64,000 nucleotides of DNA from Polaromonas sp. (GCA_013823505.1 PNMH01000010.1:1-64000); one strand, 5' to 3'. Shown: positions 55,280 to 64,000, counted from the first letter of the stretch. The notes: generated by a model not told the origin, from the letters alone. A program made the numbers and translations.

Positions 55280-57070
55280 TCAGTCGCCTGCGACGATGCC
55301 TTCGCGCCGCGGGTCGGCGCCGCCCGTCCATGCGCCTTGGTTGCGAACGATGGCCTGCGCGCCGCTGGTGAGCTCGCCCTGCTGCACGGTGTGCCCGCGC
55401 TGCTGCAAAGCCTCGACCGTCGCCAGCGGGAAGCGCCTTTGCTCCAGCACCAGCGGGCCGCCCAGCGTGCCGAAGTTGGGCAGGTCCACGGCGGCCTGCG
55501 GCGACAGGCCCCACTGCAGCACGCCGTGCAACACCTTGGCCGTGTAGTGAATGATGAAGGCGCCGCCCGGGCTGCCGGTGCTCATGAGCAGTTCTCCTGA
55601 GGCTTTGTCAAACACCAGGGTGGGCGACATCGAGGAGCGCGGGCGCTTGCCGGGCTCGACCCGGTTCGCCACCGGTCGTCCTTGGGCGTCGCGCGGCGTG
55701 AAACTGAAGTCGGTGAGTTCGTTGTTGAGCAGGAAGCCGCCGGGGCGGGATGGGTCGGTGCTGACCATGAGGCGCGAGCCGAAGGCGGATTCGATGGTCG
55801 TGGTCATGGCCAGCGCGTTGCCGAAACGGTCCACGATGCTGATGTGGCTGGTGCCGTGCTCGGGCTGGTCGGGCATGGCGGCCCAACTGCCCTGCACGCC
55901 GCCGGGTTGCCCAGCGGGGGCCCGCGGCATGCGTGCGGGTGTGATGAGCCGGGTGCGGTCATCGAGGTAGCGGGGCTCCAGCAGGCTGGCCCAGCGGCCC
56001 GCAGGGGGTGCCACGAAGTCCGGGTCGGCCACGAACTGCGCTCGGTCGGCGAAAGCGAGGCGCGAGGCTTCGGTGTAGCTGTGCAGCCAGTCAACGGCAG
56101 GCAGGCCGTTGGTCAACGGTGCTGCAGCTTGCGGCGTGCGAGCGAGCAGGCCCAGGATCTGGCCGATCGCGATGGCCCCCGAACTGGGTGGAGGAAATCC
56201 GCAGATGCGCAGCGCACGCAGCGCGGCGGTGTGATCGAAGCAGATCGCCTCGCGCTCGCGCGGTTGGTAGGCCTTCAGATCCTCAAGGCTCAGCGTGCCG
56301 GGCAGGGTGGGGTGCTGGCGAACCTTGTTCACGATGGCGCGCGCCACCGGGCCTTCGTGCAAGGCGATCGGGCCAACGGCCGCGATGTTGCGCAGCACCT
56401 GCGCCAGCTCCGGGTTGCGCAGCACATGGCCCACCGGGTGCGGCTGGCCATCGGCGCGGTAGAAGTAGGCGACGGCCACCGGGTCGGCCTTGAGGGCTGC
56501 ATCGGCCGCCAGCAGCGAGTGCAGGCGTGGGCTGATCGCAAAACCGTCGTCGGCCAGCCGGATGGCGGGATCGAACAAACGCGCCCAGGGCAACTTGCCG
56601 TGTTGCCGATGGGCCAGCGCCAGCATCATCACCGCGCCCGGCACACCCACCGATCGCCCGCTGTTCACGGCGGCCGGGAAGGTCAGAGGCTGACCTTGTG
56701 CGTTCAGGAAGAGTGTTGCGTCCACCGCGGCGGGGGCGGTTTCCCGGCCATCAAACGCCTGCAACTTGCGGCCGTCGTGGTGCAACAGGAAAGCCCCACC
56801 GCCGATGCCGCTGGACTGCGGCTCCACCAGCGTGAGCACCATCTGCACCGCGATCGCCGCGTCAACCGCGCTGCCACCGGCACGCAGGATCTGCGCCCCC
56901 GCCTCGGTGGCCAGGGGGTTGGCGGCGGCCACGGCCTGACGCTGGAAGGTCCAGCCCGGTTTGGCGGTGAGGCCCGACGCGGCCTCGGGCTGCTGCACCG
57001 ATGGCGGCGCGACGCAAGCAGCCAGCAGCGCCAGTGCCAGCGCGGTGAGCAAGGTCTTGCAAGCGTTCAC
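55280..57070 (-). CDS. ggt: Gamma-glutamyltransferase, probably a lipoprotein
   Basis: A 596-residue Ntn-hydrolase that cleaves itself into large and small subunits. MNACKTLLTALALALLAACV contains the lipobox LLAAC, so it is likely anchored at the outer membrane or periplasmic face. The large subunit shows GGSAVDAAIAVQMVLTLVEP and SGIGGGAFLLHHDGRKLQAF with the glutamate-binding Arg. The autocleavage Thr is in HGTSHISIVDRFGNALAMTT. The small subunit has NNELTDFSF and RPRSSMSPTLVF, then GSPGGAFIIHYTAKVL. It acts on glutathione and other gamma-glutamyl compounds. Convergent with the LysR gene (9-bp gap), and 17 bp from the SDR gene upstream. Confidence 0.94.
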   Translation of the reverse strand: MNACKTLLTALALALLAACVAPPSVQQPEAASGLTAKPGWTFQRQAVAAANPLATEAGAQILRAGGSAVDAAIAVQMVLTLVEPQSSGIGGGAFLLHHDGRKLQAFDGRETAPAAVDATLFLNAQGQPLTFPAAVNSGRSVGVPGAVMMLALAHRQHGKLPWARLFDPAIRLADDGFAISPRLHSLLAADAALKADPVAVAYFYRADGQPHPVGHVLRNPELAQVLRNIAAVGPIALHEGPVARAIVNKVRQHPTLPGTLSLEDLKAYQPREREAICFDHTAALRALRICGFPPPSSGAIAIGQILGLLARTPQAAAPLTNGLPAVDWLHSYTEASRLAFADRAQFVADPDFVAPPAGRWASLLEPRYLDDRTRLITPARMPRAPAGQPGGVQGSWAAMPDQPEHGTSHISIVDRFGNALAMTTTIESAFGSRLMVSTDPSRPGGFLLNNELTDFSFTPRDAQGRPVANRVEPGKRPRSSMSPTLVFDKASGELLMSTGSPGGAFIIHYTAKVLHGVLQWGLSPQAAVDLPNFGTLGGPLVLEQRRFPLATVEALQQRGHTVQQGELTSGAQAIVRNQGAWTGGADPRREGIVAGD

Positions 57071-57087
57071 GCGCCTCCCCTTTGGAC

Positions 57088-57846
57088 TCAGCGTGGTGCC
57101 AGGCGGATCGCGCCGTCCAGGCGGATCACTTCACCATTGAGCATGTCGTTTTCGATGATGTGTTTGGCCAGCTTGGCGTAGTCGGCCGGGGTGCCCAGTC
57201 GGCTGGGGAAGGGCACGCTGGCGGCCAGCGCATCCTGCACCTCTTGCGGCATGCCGAACAACATGGGCGTGCCGAAGATGCCGGGAGCAATCGTCATGTT
57301 GCGGATGCCGTTGCGCGAGAGGTCGCGAGCGATCGGCAGCGTCATGCCCACGATGCCACCCTTGCTCGCTGCATAGGCCGCCTGCCCGATCTGGCCATCG
57401 TATGCGGCCACGCTGGCGGTGCTGATCATCACGCCGCGCTCACCGGTGGACTCCGGCTGGTTCTTGCACATGGCGTCTGCCGCCAGGCGGATCATGTTGA
57501 AGCTGCCCACCAGGTTGACCATGATGGTCTTGGTGTAGACGCCCAGGTTGTGCGGGCCGTTCTTGCCCACGGTCTTTTCGGCCGGCGCGATGCCCGCGCA
57601 GTTCACCAGGCCCATGAGCTTGCCCATGGACAAGGCCTGGGCCACCACGGCCTGGCCGTCGGCCTCGCTGCTCACGTCGCATTTCACGAAGGCGCCGCCG
57701 ATGTCCTTCGCCACGGCCTCGCCTTTGTCCACCTGCATGTCGGCAATCACCACCTTGCCGCCGTTGGCCGCCAGCATGCGAGCCGTGCCTTCGCCCAGGC
57801 CCGATGCGCCGCCGGTGACGATGAAAACCTTGCCTTGAATGTCCAT
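57088..57846 (-). CDS. 3-hydroxyacyl-CoA dehydrogenase-type SDR
   Basis: A 252-residue SDR. Start [20 protein letters not shown], acidic residue in [12 protein letters not shown] (NAD preference), [13 protein letters not shown], catalytic YAASKGG with Tyr and Lys, and C-terminus [16 protein letters not shown]. It parallels the operon SDR at 14530-15294 along its length and ends with nearly the same motif. The closest functional group is the type II 3-hydroxyacyl-CoA dehydrogenase (HSD10-like). Located just upstream of ggt on the same strand and divergent from ppk2. Confidence 0.92.
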   Translation of the reverse strand: MDIQGKVFIVTGGASGLGEGTARMLAANGGKVVIADMQVDKGEAVAKDIGGAFVKCDVSSEADGQAVVAQALSMGKLMGLVNCAGIAPAEKTVGKNGPHNLGVYTKTIMVNLVGSFNMIRLAADAMCKNQPESTGERGVMISTASVAAYDGQIGQAAYAASKGGIVGMTLPIARDLSRNGIRNMTIAPGIFGTPMLFGMPQEVQDALAASVPFPSRLGTPADYAKLAKHIIENDMLNGEVIRLDGAIRLAPR

Positions 57847-57985
57847 GGTGTGCTCCTGTGTCGTTGATGGTTTGTTTGACGTTGACGTAAACGTCAATCA
57901 GCGCTGGATTATGCGGCAGGTGTCCGTCACGAGGCTGTCACCGTCCACGCCTAGTCTGAAGGCTTTTGCCCTCACGGAGTGCCCC

Positions 57986-58891
57986 ATGTTCGACAGTCAG
58001 GACGAGTTGCTGCGCCGCATCCACACCGATTTGATGGATGGCTACGACGAAGAGTTGGAAATGGAAATGGAAGACCGCGTCGACGAGTCGCAGGACGCCG
58101 ATGCGTTGAGGAAGCACAAGGCCGAGCGGCAGCAGTACTTTCGCGAGTTGTTTCGCTTGCAGGCCGAACTGGTGAAGCTGCAGGACTGGGTGGTGGCCAC
58201 CGGGCACAAAGTGGTGATCATTTTTGAAGGACGCGATGCAGCGGGCAAGGGTGGCGTGATCAAGCGCATCACCCAGCGCCTGAACCCGCGCGTGTGCCGG
58301 GTGGCCGCGCTGCCCGCGCCCAACGACCGCGAGCGCACGCAGTGGTACTTCCAGCGCTACGCGGCGCACCTGCCCGCGGCGGGCGAGATGGTGCTGTTCG
58401 ACCGCAGCTGGTACAACCGCGCCGGCGTGGAGCGTGTCATGGGCTTCTGCAGCGACGAGCAGTACGAGGAGTTTTTCCGCTCCGTGCCTGAGTTCGAGAA
58501 GATGCTGGTGCGCTCGGGCATCCAGGTCATCAAGTACTGGTTCTCCATCTCGGACGAAGAGCAGCACCTGCGATTTCTGGGGCGCATCCACGATCCGCTC
58601 AAGCAGTGGAAGCTCAGCCCCATGGACCTGGAAAGCCGCCGGCGCTGGGAGCTCTACACCCAGGCCAAGGAAGTGATGCTGGAGCGCACCCACATCCCCG
58701 AATCACCCTGGTGGGTGGTGCAGGCCGACGACAAGAAGCGGGCGCGCCTGAACTGCATTCACCACCTGCTGCACCAGATGCCTTATGGCGAGGTCGAGCG
58801 CCCCACCATCACGCTGCCCGAGCGGGTGCGGCACGAAGGCTACCGTCGCCACCAGGTGCCCGGCGAGATCCATGTGCCCCAGGTGTACTGA
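57986..58891 (+). CDS. ppk2: Polyphosphate kinase 2
   Basis: A 301-residue class I PPK2 that makes GTP/ATP from polyphosphate (or the reverse). Walker A VVIIFEGRDAAGKGGVIKRI (near residue 80-95), Walker B/lid motif GEMVLFDRSWYNRAGVERVM, and the RIHDPLKQWKLSPMDLESRR lid are the family set. The N-terminus (about 1-55) is acidic and charged (EEMELE-like). Start MFDSQDELLRRIH at 57986. It is divergent from the SDR and converges on the iron receptor gene across a terminator. Confidence 0.95.
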   Translation: MFDSQDELLRRIHTDLMDGYDEELEMEMEDRVDESQDADALRKHKAERQQYFRELFRLQAELVKLQDWVVATGHKVVIIFEGRDAAGKGGVIKRITQRLNPRVCRVAALPAPNDRERTQWYFQRYAAHLPAAGEMVLFDRSWYNRAGVERVMGFCSDEQYEEFFRSVPEFEKMLVRSGIQVIKYWFSISDEEQHLRFLGRIHDPLKQWKLSPMDLESRRRWELYTQAKEVMLERTHIPESPWWVVQADDKKRARLNCIHHLLHQMPYGEVERPTITLPERVRHEGYRRHQVPGEIHVPQVY

Positions 58892-58902
58892 CGGAGAAAG
58901 CA

Positions 58903-58926
58903 AAAGGCCCGCAATCGCGGGCCTTT
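58903..58926. terminator. Bidirectional terminator hairpin
   Basis: AAAGGCCCGC, AATC, GCGGGCCTTT: perfect 10-bp stem between ppk2 (ends 58891) and the iron-binding protein gene (ends 58945). The T tract is short. Confidence 0.8.
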
Positions 58927-58944
58927 GAATTGAAGCGGCTGGGC

Positions 58945-60000
58945 TTACTTGTAGCCGACTCGGTCCAGCATCTGCTGAACCTTCGTCATGTTTTTCGCCA
59001 CGGAAGCCAGCGGCACCGTCTCGGCCTTGAAGTTGTCACCGCCCATGGCCTTGATGGCCGGGTTGGCGATCTTCAAGCCCTTGGCGGCCGGAAACTCGTT
59101 GTTGCCGTTGGCAAAGTAGTCCTGCGCAAACGGGCTGGCCAGGAACTCCATGAACTGCACGGCGTTGTCGCGGTTCTTCGCGTGTTTGGCCACCGCAGCA
59201 CCAGCAATGTTCACGTGGGTACCGGTGGTGGCCTGGTTGGGGAACATGATGCGCACCTTCTCCATGGTCGCGCGGTCTTCCGGCTTGTCGGACTTGATGA
59301 GGCGGGCGATGTAGTAGGTGTTGCTCAGTGCCACGCCGCATTCGCCCGAGGCCACGGCCTTGATCTGGTCGGTGTCGCCACCCTTCGGTGCACGCGCCAT
59401 GTTGTCCACCACGCCCTTGAGCCAGGCCTCGCCCTTCTGGTCACCCAGGCGTTCGACCACGGTGGAGAACAGCGACAGGTTGTAGGGGTGCGAACCCGAA
59501 CGGGTGCAGACCAGGCCTTTGAGCTTGGGGTCGGCGAGCTGTTCGTAGGTCGCCACGTCGGCGGCCTTCACCCGCATCGGGTCGTACACGATCACGCGGG
59601 CGCGGGTGGAGAAGCCGGTCCAGGTCACGCCGCCTTCGCCGGGCGCGGCACGCAGGTTGGCCGGAATGGCGGCGTCGAGCTTGGCCGACTGGAACGGCTG
59701 GAACAGGCCCTGGCTGTCGGCCGAGGCCATGCGCGCAGCATCGACCAGCATGATCACGTCGGCGGGCGAAGCCGCACCTTCGGCGCGCAGGCGCGCCACG
59801 ATACCGGCGTCGTCCGCGTCCACGCGGTTGATCTTGATGCCCGTGGTCTTGGTGAAGGTGTCGTACATCACCTCGTCGGTCTGGTAGTGGCGTGCCGAGT
59901 AGAGGTTGAGCACCTTGTCCTGCGCCGCTGCCTGGCCTTGCAGGCCAAGCGTGGCGGCCACGGCGGCCAGGGCAATCGAGAGTTTGCGGAACGAAGTCAT
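58945..60000 (-). CDS. Ferric-iron ABC transporter periplasmic binding protein (FbpA/FutA family)
   Basis: A 351-residue receptor with a signal peptide (MTSFRKLSIALAAVAATLGL to AAAQ, cleavage near 27). The mature start KVLNLYSARHYQTDEVMYD has the His-Tyr pair used as iron ligands in FutA/FbpA. SNTYYIARLIKSDKPEDR carries the Tyr-Tyr pair, and FNGNNEFPAAKGLK-like sequence the C-lobe. Permease and ATPase genes are not adjacent on this side. Start at 60000 is preceded by GGAG; a Fur-like palindrome lies about 105 bp upstream. Confidence 0.9.
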   Translation of the reverse strand: MTSFRKLSIALAAVAATLGLQGQAAAQDKVLNLYSARHYQTDEVMYDTFTKTTGIKINRVDADDAGIVARLRAEGAASPADVIMLVDAARMASADSQGLFQPFQSAKLDAAIPANLRAAPGEGGVTWTGFSTRARVIVYDPMRVKAADVATYEQLADPKLKGLVCTRSGSHPYNLSLFSTVVERLGDQKGEAWLKGVVDNMARAPKGGDTDQIKAVASGECGVALSNTYYIARLIKSDKPEDRATMEKVRIMFPNQATTGTHVNIAGAAVAKHAKNRDNAVQFMEFLASPFAQDYFANGNNEFPAAKGLKIANPAIKAMGGDNFKAETVPLASVAKNMTKVQQMLDRVGYK

Positions 60001-60079
60001 GGAGATCCTCGGAGGTTGAAATGAAGGAAACAAACGGTGCATGCCGGTCGGCTGGCTGCAGAACTTACCGGATAATTGG

Positions 60080-61042
60080 ATGATGATAACACTAACGCGA
60101 ATTGTTCTCAATAAGAATTGCAAGCTCTGGGGCCTTGTGCTGAGCCTGGCTTTTCTCAGTGCTTGCTCCACGGTGTCGGGGCCGGCGACGCCGCCGGTGA
60201 GCACGCCGCAGGTTCAGCCTCCCGTGGTGGCACCCGTCATGCGAGCGCCCCGGCTGGGCCTGGCCTTGGGAGGCGGCGCGGCGCGCGGCTTCGCCCATGT
60301 GGGCGTGATCCAGGTGCTGGAAGAAAACGGCATCCGCCCCGATGTTCTGACCGGCACCTCGGCCGGCAGCCTGGTGGCCGCGCTGTACGCCAGCGGCAAA
60401 ACCCCCACCGAACTGGAGCGGGTCGCGATGAGCATGGACGAAGTCACCCTGACCGACTGGGCACTGCCCATTCTTGGGCGTGGCCTGCTGCGCGGCGATG
60501 CACTGGCGCGCTACGTCAGCCAGGCGGTCGATGGCCGCACGATCGAGAGCATGGCGCTGCCCCTGGGCGTGCTGGCCACCGATCTGGGCACCGGGCAGGG
60601 CGTCTTGTTTCGCCGGGGCGATGTGGCGCAGGCGGTGCGGGCATCGAGCGCCGTGCCGGGCCTGTTCGCGCCGGTCGGCATTGCCGGGCGCGAGTATGTG
60701 GATGGCGGACTCGTCGCACCTGTGCCCGTGCAGCAGGCGCGCGACATGGGGGCCGAGGTGGTGTTGGCGGTGGACATCTCCAGTGCGCCCGAAGGCAATC
60801 TGGCCGTTGGCAACATTCGCGTGCTGCTGCAGACCTTCGCGATCATGGGCCAGAGCATCAACCGCCACGAACTCGCCACCGCCGATGTGGTGGTGCGCCC
60901 GGCGCTGGCGGGCGTGGGCAGTGCCGATTTCGCTTCGCGCAAGCGCTCCATCGAAGCGGGCAGGGCGGCGATGCTGGCCGCGCTGCCGCAACTCAAGACC
61001 CAGCTGGCCCGCTTGAAACCGGTGAATGGCGCGCGCCCATAA
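60080..61042 (+). CDS. Patatin-like phospholipase lipoprotein
   Basis: A 320-residue lipoprotein. The short N-terminus (MMITLTRIVLNKNCKLWGLV) and hydrophobic core end in LSAC (lipid Cys at 29), with a Pro/Val-rich spacer to residue 57. The patatin domain has the oxyanion loop LGLALGGGAARGFAHVG, nucleophile elbow GTSAGS (Ser near 94) and the Asp in YVDGGLVAPVPV. These hydrolases cleave acyl chains of phospholipids; many homologues (RssA/YlaK-like) are inner-membrane attached. The start is uncertain: ATG pairs at 60080/60083 or an internal GTG near 60137. The Fur-like site overlaps the N-terminal codons. Confidence 0.82.
   Translation: MMITLTRIVLNKNCKLWGLVLSLAFLSACSTVSGPATPPVSTPQVQPPVVAPVMRAPRLGLALGGGAARGFAHVGVIQVLEENGIRPDVLTGTSAGSLVAALYASGKTPTELERVAMSMDEVTLTDWALPILGRGLLRGDALARYVSQAVDGRTIESMALPLGVLATDLGTGQGVLFRRGDVAQAVRASSAVPGLFAPVGIAGREYVDGGLVAPVPVQQARDMGAEVVLAVDISSAPEGNLAVGNIRVLLQTFAIMGQSINRHELATADVVVRPALAGVGSADFASRKRSIEAGRAAMLAALPQLKTQLARLKPVNGARP
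60104..60118. promoter_or_regulatory. Fur-box-like inverted repeat
   Basis: GTTCTCA-A-TAAGAAT, 7-1-7 architecture with five of seven matching pairs, within AATTGTTCTCAATAAGAATT. AT-rich. It lies about 105 bp upstream of the ferric-iron receptor (minus) and at the 5' end of the patatin gene (plus). Confidence 0.6.
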
Positions 61043-61071
61043 AAAAAGCCCCAACCTTGCGGCGGGGGCTT
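61041..61071 (-). terminator. Terminator on the minus strand
   Basis: Minus-strand reading: AAGCCCC...GGGGCTT hairpin followed by seven U. It ends transcripts from the phasin side, about 170 bases after its stop. Its T tract (an A-run on the plus strand) overlaps the patatin stop codon. Confidence 0.65.
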
Positions 61072-61241
61072 AAGGGGTCCGATGAAATCGAATTTCGAAA
61101 AGGACCCGAGGAGACAACCAGAAGAACGGGTTTGATCTGAAACCTGTTCCCGTGAGAGTCAGGCAGATCGTGCAGTGATGCTAGTTTGCGGCAGGTCTCG
61201 AAGACCCGAGCCGCCGATCAACGGCACGATCCACCGCTTGT

Positions 61242-61784
61242 TCAGCGCTTTTTGGCGACCGACTTCGAAGCGTTCACGGCGGAAGCCGTCACGGTGTTGA
61301 AGTTGGCTTCGGCCATTTCGGTGGCTTGCTTGACAGCTTTCTGCACCGATTCCATGGCGTTGTTGGCGGCGGAGACGGCGCTCTTCATCACGGCCACAGC
61401 GGTTTCGGAGCCGGCGGGTGCGTTCTTCGAAGCGTTGTCGACGACGGCCATGAATTTCTTCTGGGTGTCGCTGGCTTGGGCTTCTGCGGCTTTGCCGAAT
61501 TCAGCGGTGGTGCCTTGGGCGATGTCGTACAGGTGGCGGCTGTAAGCCACGGTCTTTTCGGCCAGGGGTTGCATCAGGCTGGCTTGCAGCGTCAGCAGTT
61601 CCTGGGCGTCTTTGACGCTGAGGAGGGCCTGGGTGCTGTTGGCTGACTCGGACAGGGCAGCCTTGGTGGCTTGCACGTTGAGTTCGACCAGCTTTTCCAC
61701 GCCTTCAAAGGCTTTCTGGGTCAGACCAAAAATGGTCTCGATGTTGGCTTTCTGGGCGGCAATCATTTGTTCGGCGGTCAGCAT
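61242..61784 (-). CDS. phaP: Phasin (PHB granule protein)
   Basis: A 180-residue amphipathic helical protein that coats polyhydroxybutyrate granules. Starts [20 protein letters not shown]; then [20 protein letters not shown] and [20 protein letters not shown] are the Phasin_2 pattern seen in Ralstonia and Comamonadaceae. No transmembrane segment or signal. The C-terminus is Ala/Lys-rich ([11 protein letters not shown]). Its promoter lies about 107-140 bp upstream, flanked by PhaR-like repeats. Expression is expected to be granule-dependent. Confidence 0.94.
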   Translation of the reverse strand: MLTAEQMIAAQKANIETIFGLTQKAFEGVEKLVELNVQATKAALSESANSTQALLSVKDAQELLTLQASLMQPLAEKTVAYSRHLYDIAQGTTAEFGKAAEAQASDTQKKFMAVVDNASKNAPAGSETAVAVMKSAVSAANNAMESVQKAVKQATEMAEANFNTVTASAVNASKSVAKKR

Positions 61785-61873
61785 ATTCGTACTCCTAAAC
61801 TTGGTGAAACAGGGTTTAGTTGAAGGCTGCTGGGAACACGGCGCTGTCTGGACGCTTTTGCTTTTTGTTCACA

Positions 61874-61949
61874 TTGCTGCACTGCAACATAACCGCGATT
61901 ATAGGGATTACCCTCGGCGGCGCAAGCGGTTTTTGCTGCGCTGCACCAT
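61874..61949 (-). promoter_or_regulatory. Phasin promoter flanked by two PhaR-like direct repeats
   Basis: Minus-strand promoter: TTGCGC (61925-61920), 16-base spacer, perfect TATAAT (61903-61898). On either side are TTGCTGCACTGCAACAT (61874-61890) and TTGCTGCGCTGCACCAT (61933-61949): 15 of 17 identical, start-to-start 59 bp. The GC/TGC-rich repeats resemble PhaR sites that repress phaP in PHB producers. Confidence 0.7.
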
Positions 61950-62028
61950 TCTAGGTGGGGTGGCCTAAAAGGCGCACCCGCCCATCGAATACCCGAGGCG
62001 GACACAATCTTTTGCCCTGTTCCTTCCG

Positions 62029-63036
62029 GTGCTCACCGCCTTGCAAGCCTTTTACGCCGACCACTTCGTCCTGCCGCTGCCTGAAGGACACCGCTTTCCC
62101 ATGGCCAAGTACGCCCGTTTGCGCGAGCGACTGGCCGCGGAGCTGCCCCAGGTGTCTCTGCGAGAGGCCCAGCCGGCCAGCGACGGCGAACTTGCGCTGG
62201 TGCACACCCCGGCTTACATCGATGCGGTGCGCAGCGGCACCCTGGCGCCTGCCGCCCAGCGCGAGATCGGTTTTCCCTGGAGCCCGGCCATGGCCGAACG
62301 CGCGCGCCGCTCGGTGGGTGCCACGGTTCAGGCGTGCCGCCAGGCCATGGTTGGCGGCGGCCTGGCCGCCAACCTCGCTGGTGGCACCCACCACGCCTAC
62401 GCCGACAAGGGCAGTGGTTTCTGCGTGTTCAACGACGCCGCGGTGGCTGCGCGGTTGATGCAGGCGGAACACGCGCGGGCCAACCGCGTGCGCGGCATGC
62501 TGCGCGTGGCCATCGTCGATCTGGACGTGCACCAGGGAAATGGCACCGCCAGGATCTTTGCCCAGGACCATTCGGTGTTCACCCTATCCCTGCATGGCGC
62601 GAAGAACTTCCCGTTCCGCAAAGAGCCCAGCGATCTGGACGTGGAGCTGCCCGATGGCTGTGGCGACGCCGAGTACCTGGAGTCCCTGGAATGCGCGCTG
62701 GAAGAACTGGAGCGCCGCTTCGAGCCCGGGCTGGTGATTTACCTCGCGGGCGCCGACCCGCACGAAGGCGACCGCCTCGGCCGCCTCAAGCTCACCTTCG
62801 ACGGCATGGAGGCGCGCGACCGGCGCGTGATGGACTGGGCCTGGAGACGTCGGTTGCCGCTGGCTTTCGTGATGGCGGGTGGCTACGGCACCGACATGGA
62901 AGCCACGGTGCAGGTGCAGATGAACACCTACCGCACGGCAGTCGAGTATCAAGCCCGCTGGCAGGCTGCGCCGCCTGTCTCGACGACCGTTGCGACAGGC
63001 TTGGGGGTTGGGCACTGGCACAATCCCGCGCCATGA
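62029..63036 (+). CDS. Histone deacetylase family amidohydrolase (acetylpolyamine/APAH-like)
   Basis: A 335-residue arginase-fold zinc deacetylase. The histidine dyad is in [20 protein letters not shown]. The metal Asp/His motif is [18 protein letters not shown]. The second metal Asp is in [16 protein letters not shown], followed by VMAGGYG in place of a GGGY loop. The family removes acetyl groups from small molecules or proteins in bacteria. The start is a GTG at 62029 (no upstream alternative reads conserved sequence). It overlaps the next ATG by 4 bp (ATGA, 63033). Confidence 0.9.
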   Translation: MLTALQAFYADHFVLPLPEGHRFPMAKYARLRERLAAELPQVSLREAQPASDGELALVHTPAYIDAVRSGTLAPAAQREIGFPWSPAMAERARRSVGATVQACRQAMVGGGLAANLAGGTHHAYADKGSGFCVFNDAAVAARLMQAEHARANRVRGMLRVAIVDLDVHQGNGTARIFAQDHSVFTLSLHGAKNFPFRKEPSDLDVELPDGCGDAEYLESLECALEELERRFEPGLVIYLAGADPHEGDRLGRLKLTFDGMEARDRRVMDWAWRRRLPLAFVMAGGYGTDMEATVQVQMNTYRTAVEYQARWQAAPPVSTTVATGLGVGHWHNPAP

Positions 63037-63482
63037 GCAGTCCAGCGCCGGTCCCACGCCCCCAACCTTTGTCCCGCAGCGCCTACCGTGTGCTGCGTTC
63101 CATCACCACCCGCTGGGCCGACAACGACGTGTATGGCCACGTGAACAACGTGGTGTACTACAGCTGGTTCGACACCGCGGTCAACGCCCACTTGATCGAG
63201 CAGGGCGCGCTCGACATCCACCAGGGGCCGGTGATTGGTCTGGTGATCGAGACCCAGTGCAACTACTTTGCCCCACTGGCCTTTCCACAAACCGTGTGGG
63301 CTGGTCTGCGGGTGGCGCACCTGGGTACGTCCAGCGTGCGTTACGAGGTGGGCCTGTTTGCCGACGGCGAAGACCTGGCTGCTGCGTGTGGTCACTTCGT
63401 GCACGTTTACGTGGATCGCCACACCCGCCGGCCAGTACCCTTGCCCGAGCTTCTGAAGAAAACCCTGGAGACCCTGCTATGA
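63033..63482 (+). CDS. Hot-dog acyl-CoA thioesterase
   Basis: A 149-residue thioesterase of the YbgC/4HBT type. After a Pro-rich start (about 1-15) the catalytic region [20 protein letters not shown] carries the Asp-and-His-rich motif [10 protein letters not shown]. The rest is beta sheet: [20 protein letters not shown] and [20 protein letters not shown]. Hydrolyses acyl-CoA; substrate not predictable. Coupled to the HDAC-like gene upstream and, through an ATGA overlap, to the nitroreductase gene downstream. Confidence 0.88.
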   Translation: MSSPAPVPRPQPLSRSAYRVLRSITTRWADNDVYGHVNNVVYYSWFDTAVNAHLIEQGALDIHQGPVIGLVIETQCNYFAPLAFPQTVWAGLRVAHLGTSSVRYEVGLFADGEDLAAACGHFVHVYVDRHTRRPVPLPELLKKTLETLL

Positions 63483-64000
63483 GCCACAACCCCACCGCGC
63501 CCGTGATCGACCCCGTCAGCGTCGACGCCGCGATCACGAGCCGCATGTCGGCGCGAGCCTTCCTGCCGCAGCCGGTGCCTCGCGCCACGCTGGAACACCT
63601 GCTGGAGGTGGCGAGCCGCGCGCCTTCGGGCACCAACACCCAGCCCTGGAAGGTCTACGTGTTGCAGGGCCAGAGCCGCGACACGCTGGTGGACAAGGTC
63701 TGTGCCGCGCACGACGCCTTGCGCGCCGACCCGGCGCTGGCCGCCGAGTACCGCGAGGAGTACGACTACTACCCCGAGAAGTGGGTCAGCCCCTACATCG
63801 ACCGTCGGCGCGAAAACGGCTGGAGCCTCTATGGCCTGCTGGACATCACCAAGGGCGACAAGGACAAGATGCATGCGCAGCACCAGCGCAACTTCCGCTT
63901 CTTCGACGCCCCGGTGGGCCTGATGTTCACGCTGGACCGGGTCATGGGGCGCGGCTCGCTGGTGGACTACGGCATGTTCCTGCAGAACATCATGGTCGCC
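63479..64000 (+). CDS. Nitroreductase family protein, N-terminal part
   Basis: First 174 residues of an FMN-dependent nitroreductase; the rest is beyond the right edge. After [15 protein letters not shown] comes the FMN-binding start [20 protein letters not shown] and [20 protein letters not shown], with the Arg/Ser and Asn/Gln contacts. A longer insert (about 85-130: [38 protein letters not shown]) is typical of the nitrobenzoate-reductase-like group. Begins with an ATG overlapping the thioesterase stop. The catalytic domain is cut at residue 174. Confidence 0.85.
   Translation, partial: MSHNPTAPVIDPVSVDAAITSRMSARAFLPQPVPRATLEHLLEVASRAPSGTNTQPWKVYVLQGQSRDTLVDKVCAAHDALRADPALAAEYREEYDYYPEKWVSPYIDRRRENGWSLYGLLDITKGDKDKMHAQHQRNFRFFDAPVGLMFTLDRVMGRGSLVDYGMFLQNIMVA

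Noticed and set aside
61073..61241. GGGTCC...GGACCC dyad in the patatin-phasin gap
   Set aside because: 6-bp arms about 20 bp apart in a gap with no gene; too short to call an operator, and no T-run to call a terminator.
62971..62999. CCTGTC...GACAGG dyad near the end of the HDAC-family gene
   Set aside because: It lies in coding sequence before the next gene, arms are only 6 bp, and it lacks the REP core; probably chance, though a mild terminator cannot be excluded.

Overview
The window is a GC-rich chromosomal stretch from a betaproteobacterium, most likely a Comamonadaceae member (Hydrogenophaga/Acidovorax-like). The grounds are gene content and order: a dnaG-rpoD pair with no rpsU beside it, Bug-type and Liv-type solute receptors, a protocatechuate 4,5-cleavage (pmd/lig) operon, polyhydroxybutyrate phasin, a DAB inorganic-carbon pump and REP-like intergenic repeats. 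I see no phage, insertion sequence, CRISPR array, tRNA or rRNA.

Layout. (1) 1-5551: the start of a beta-CASP-type hydrolase, a ZIP metal transporter, a small membrane protein, then the heat-shock operon grpE-dnaK-dnaJ behind a textbook sigma-32 promoter. (2) 5637-6827: a fumarylacetoacetate-hydrolase-family enzyme and an HxlR-like regulator. (3) 6963-19229 (minus strand): a long operon encoding CoA ligase (feruloyl-CoA-synthase-like), crotonase, thiolase, SDR, thioesterase, a Liv-type ABC importer with a fused permease/ATPase, an acyl-CoA dehydrogenase and a MarR regulator. Together these look like uptake and side-chain beta-oxidation of a phenylpropenoid (ferulate/coumarate type). A perfect inverted repeat sits inside its promoter, and a second operon (amidohydrolase + acyl-CoA synthetase) diverges from it. 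(4) 22108-29341: a DsbA-fold isomerase, two near-identical TRAP receptors flanking a MetE-core methyltransferase, TRAP permeases, and a Bug receptor in the same operon.

(5) 29360-37068: a LysR regulator and, divergently, a protocatechuate 4,5-cleavage operon in the order receptor-like protein, hydratase, aldolase, lactonase, dioxygenase alpha and beta, semialdehyde dehydrogenase, aldo/keto reductase. Vanillate or 4-hydroxybenzoate from region 3 would, after conversion to protocatechuate elsewhere, be the natural feed for region 5. (6) 37153-43695: an LprI-like protein, a Cpx-like envelope-stress set (Spy-like lipoprotein, response regulator, histidine kinase), an ArsA ATPase carrying a REP-like element in its linker, and a two-gene winged-helix/nucleotidyltransferase module with a 12-bp palindromic operator. 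(7) 43758-50079: rpoD, dnaG and a fatty-acyl-CoA-ligase-type gene. (8) 50117-55270: dabA-dabB with a divergent LysR regulator. (9) 55280-64000: gamma-glutamyltransferase, an SDR, PPK2, a ferric-iron binding protein with a Fur-like box, a patatin lipoprotein, a phasin with paired PhaR-like repeats, an HDAC-family amidohydrolase, a thioesterase and the start of a nitroreductase.

The best candidates for something undescribed are the 42296-43695 regulator/nucleotidyltransferase module, the integrated phenylpropenoid operon with its promoter-embedded operator, and the leaderless ModA-like protein heading the pmd operon. All functions are inferred from reading the sequence; no database search was run.
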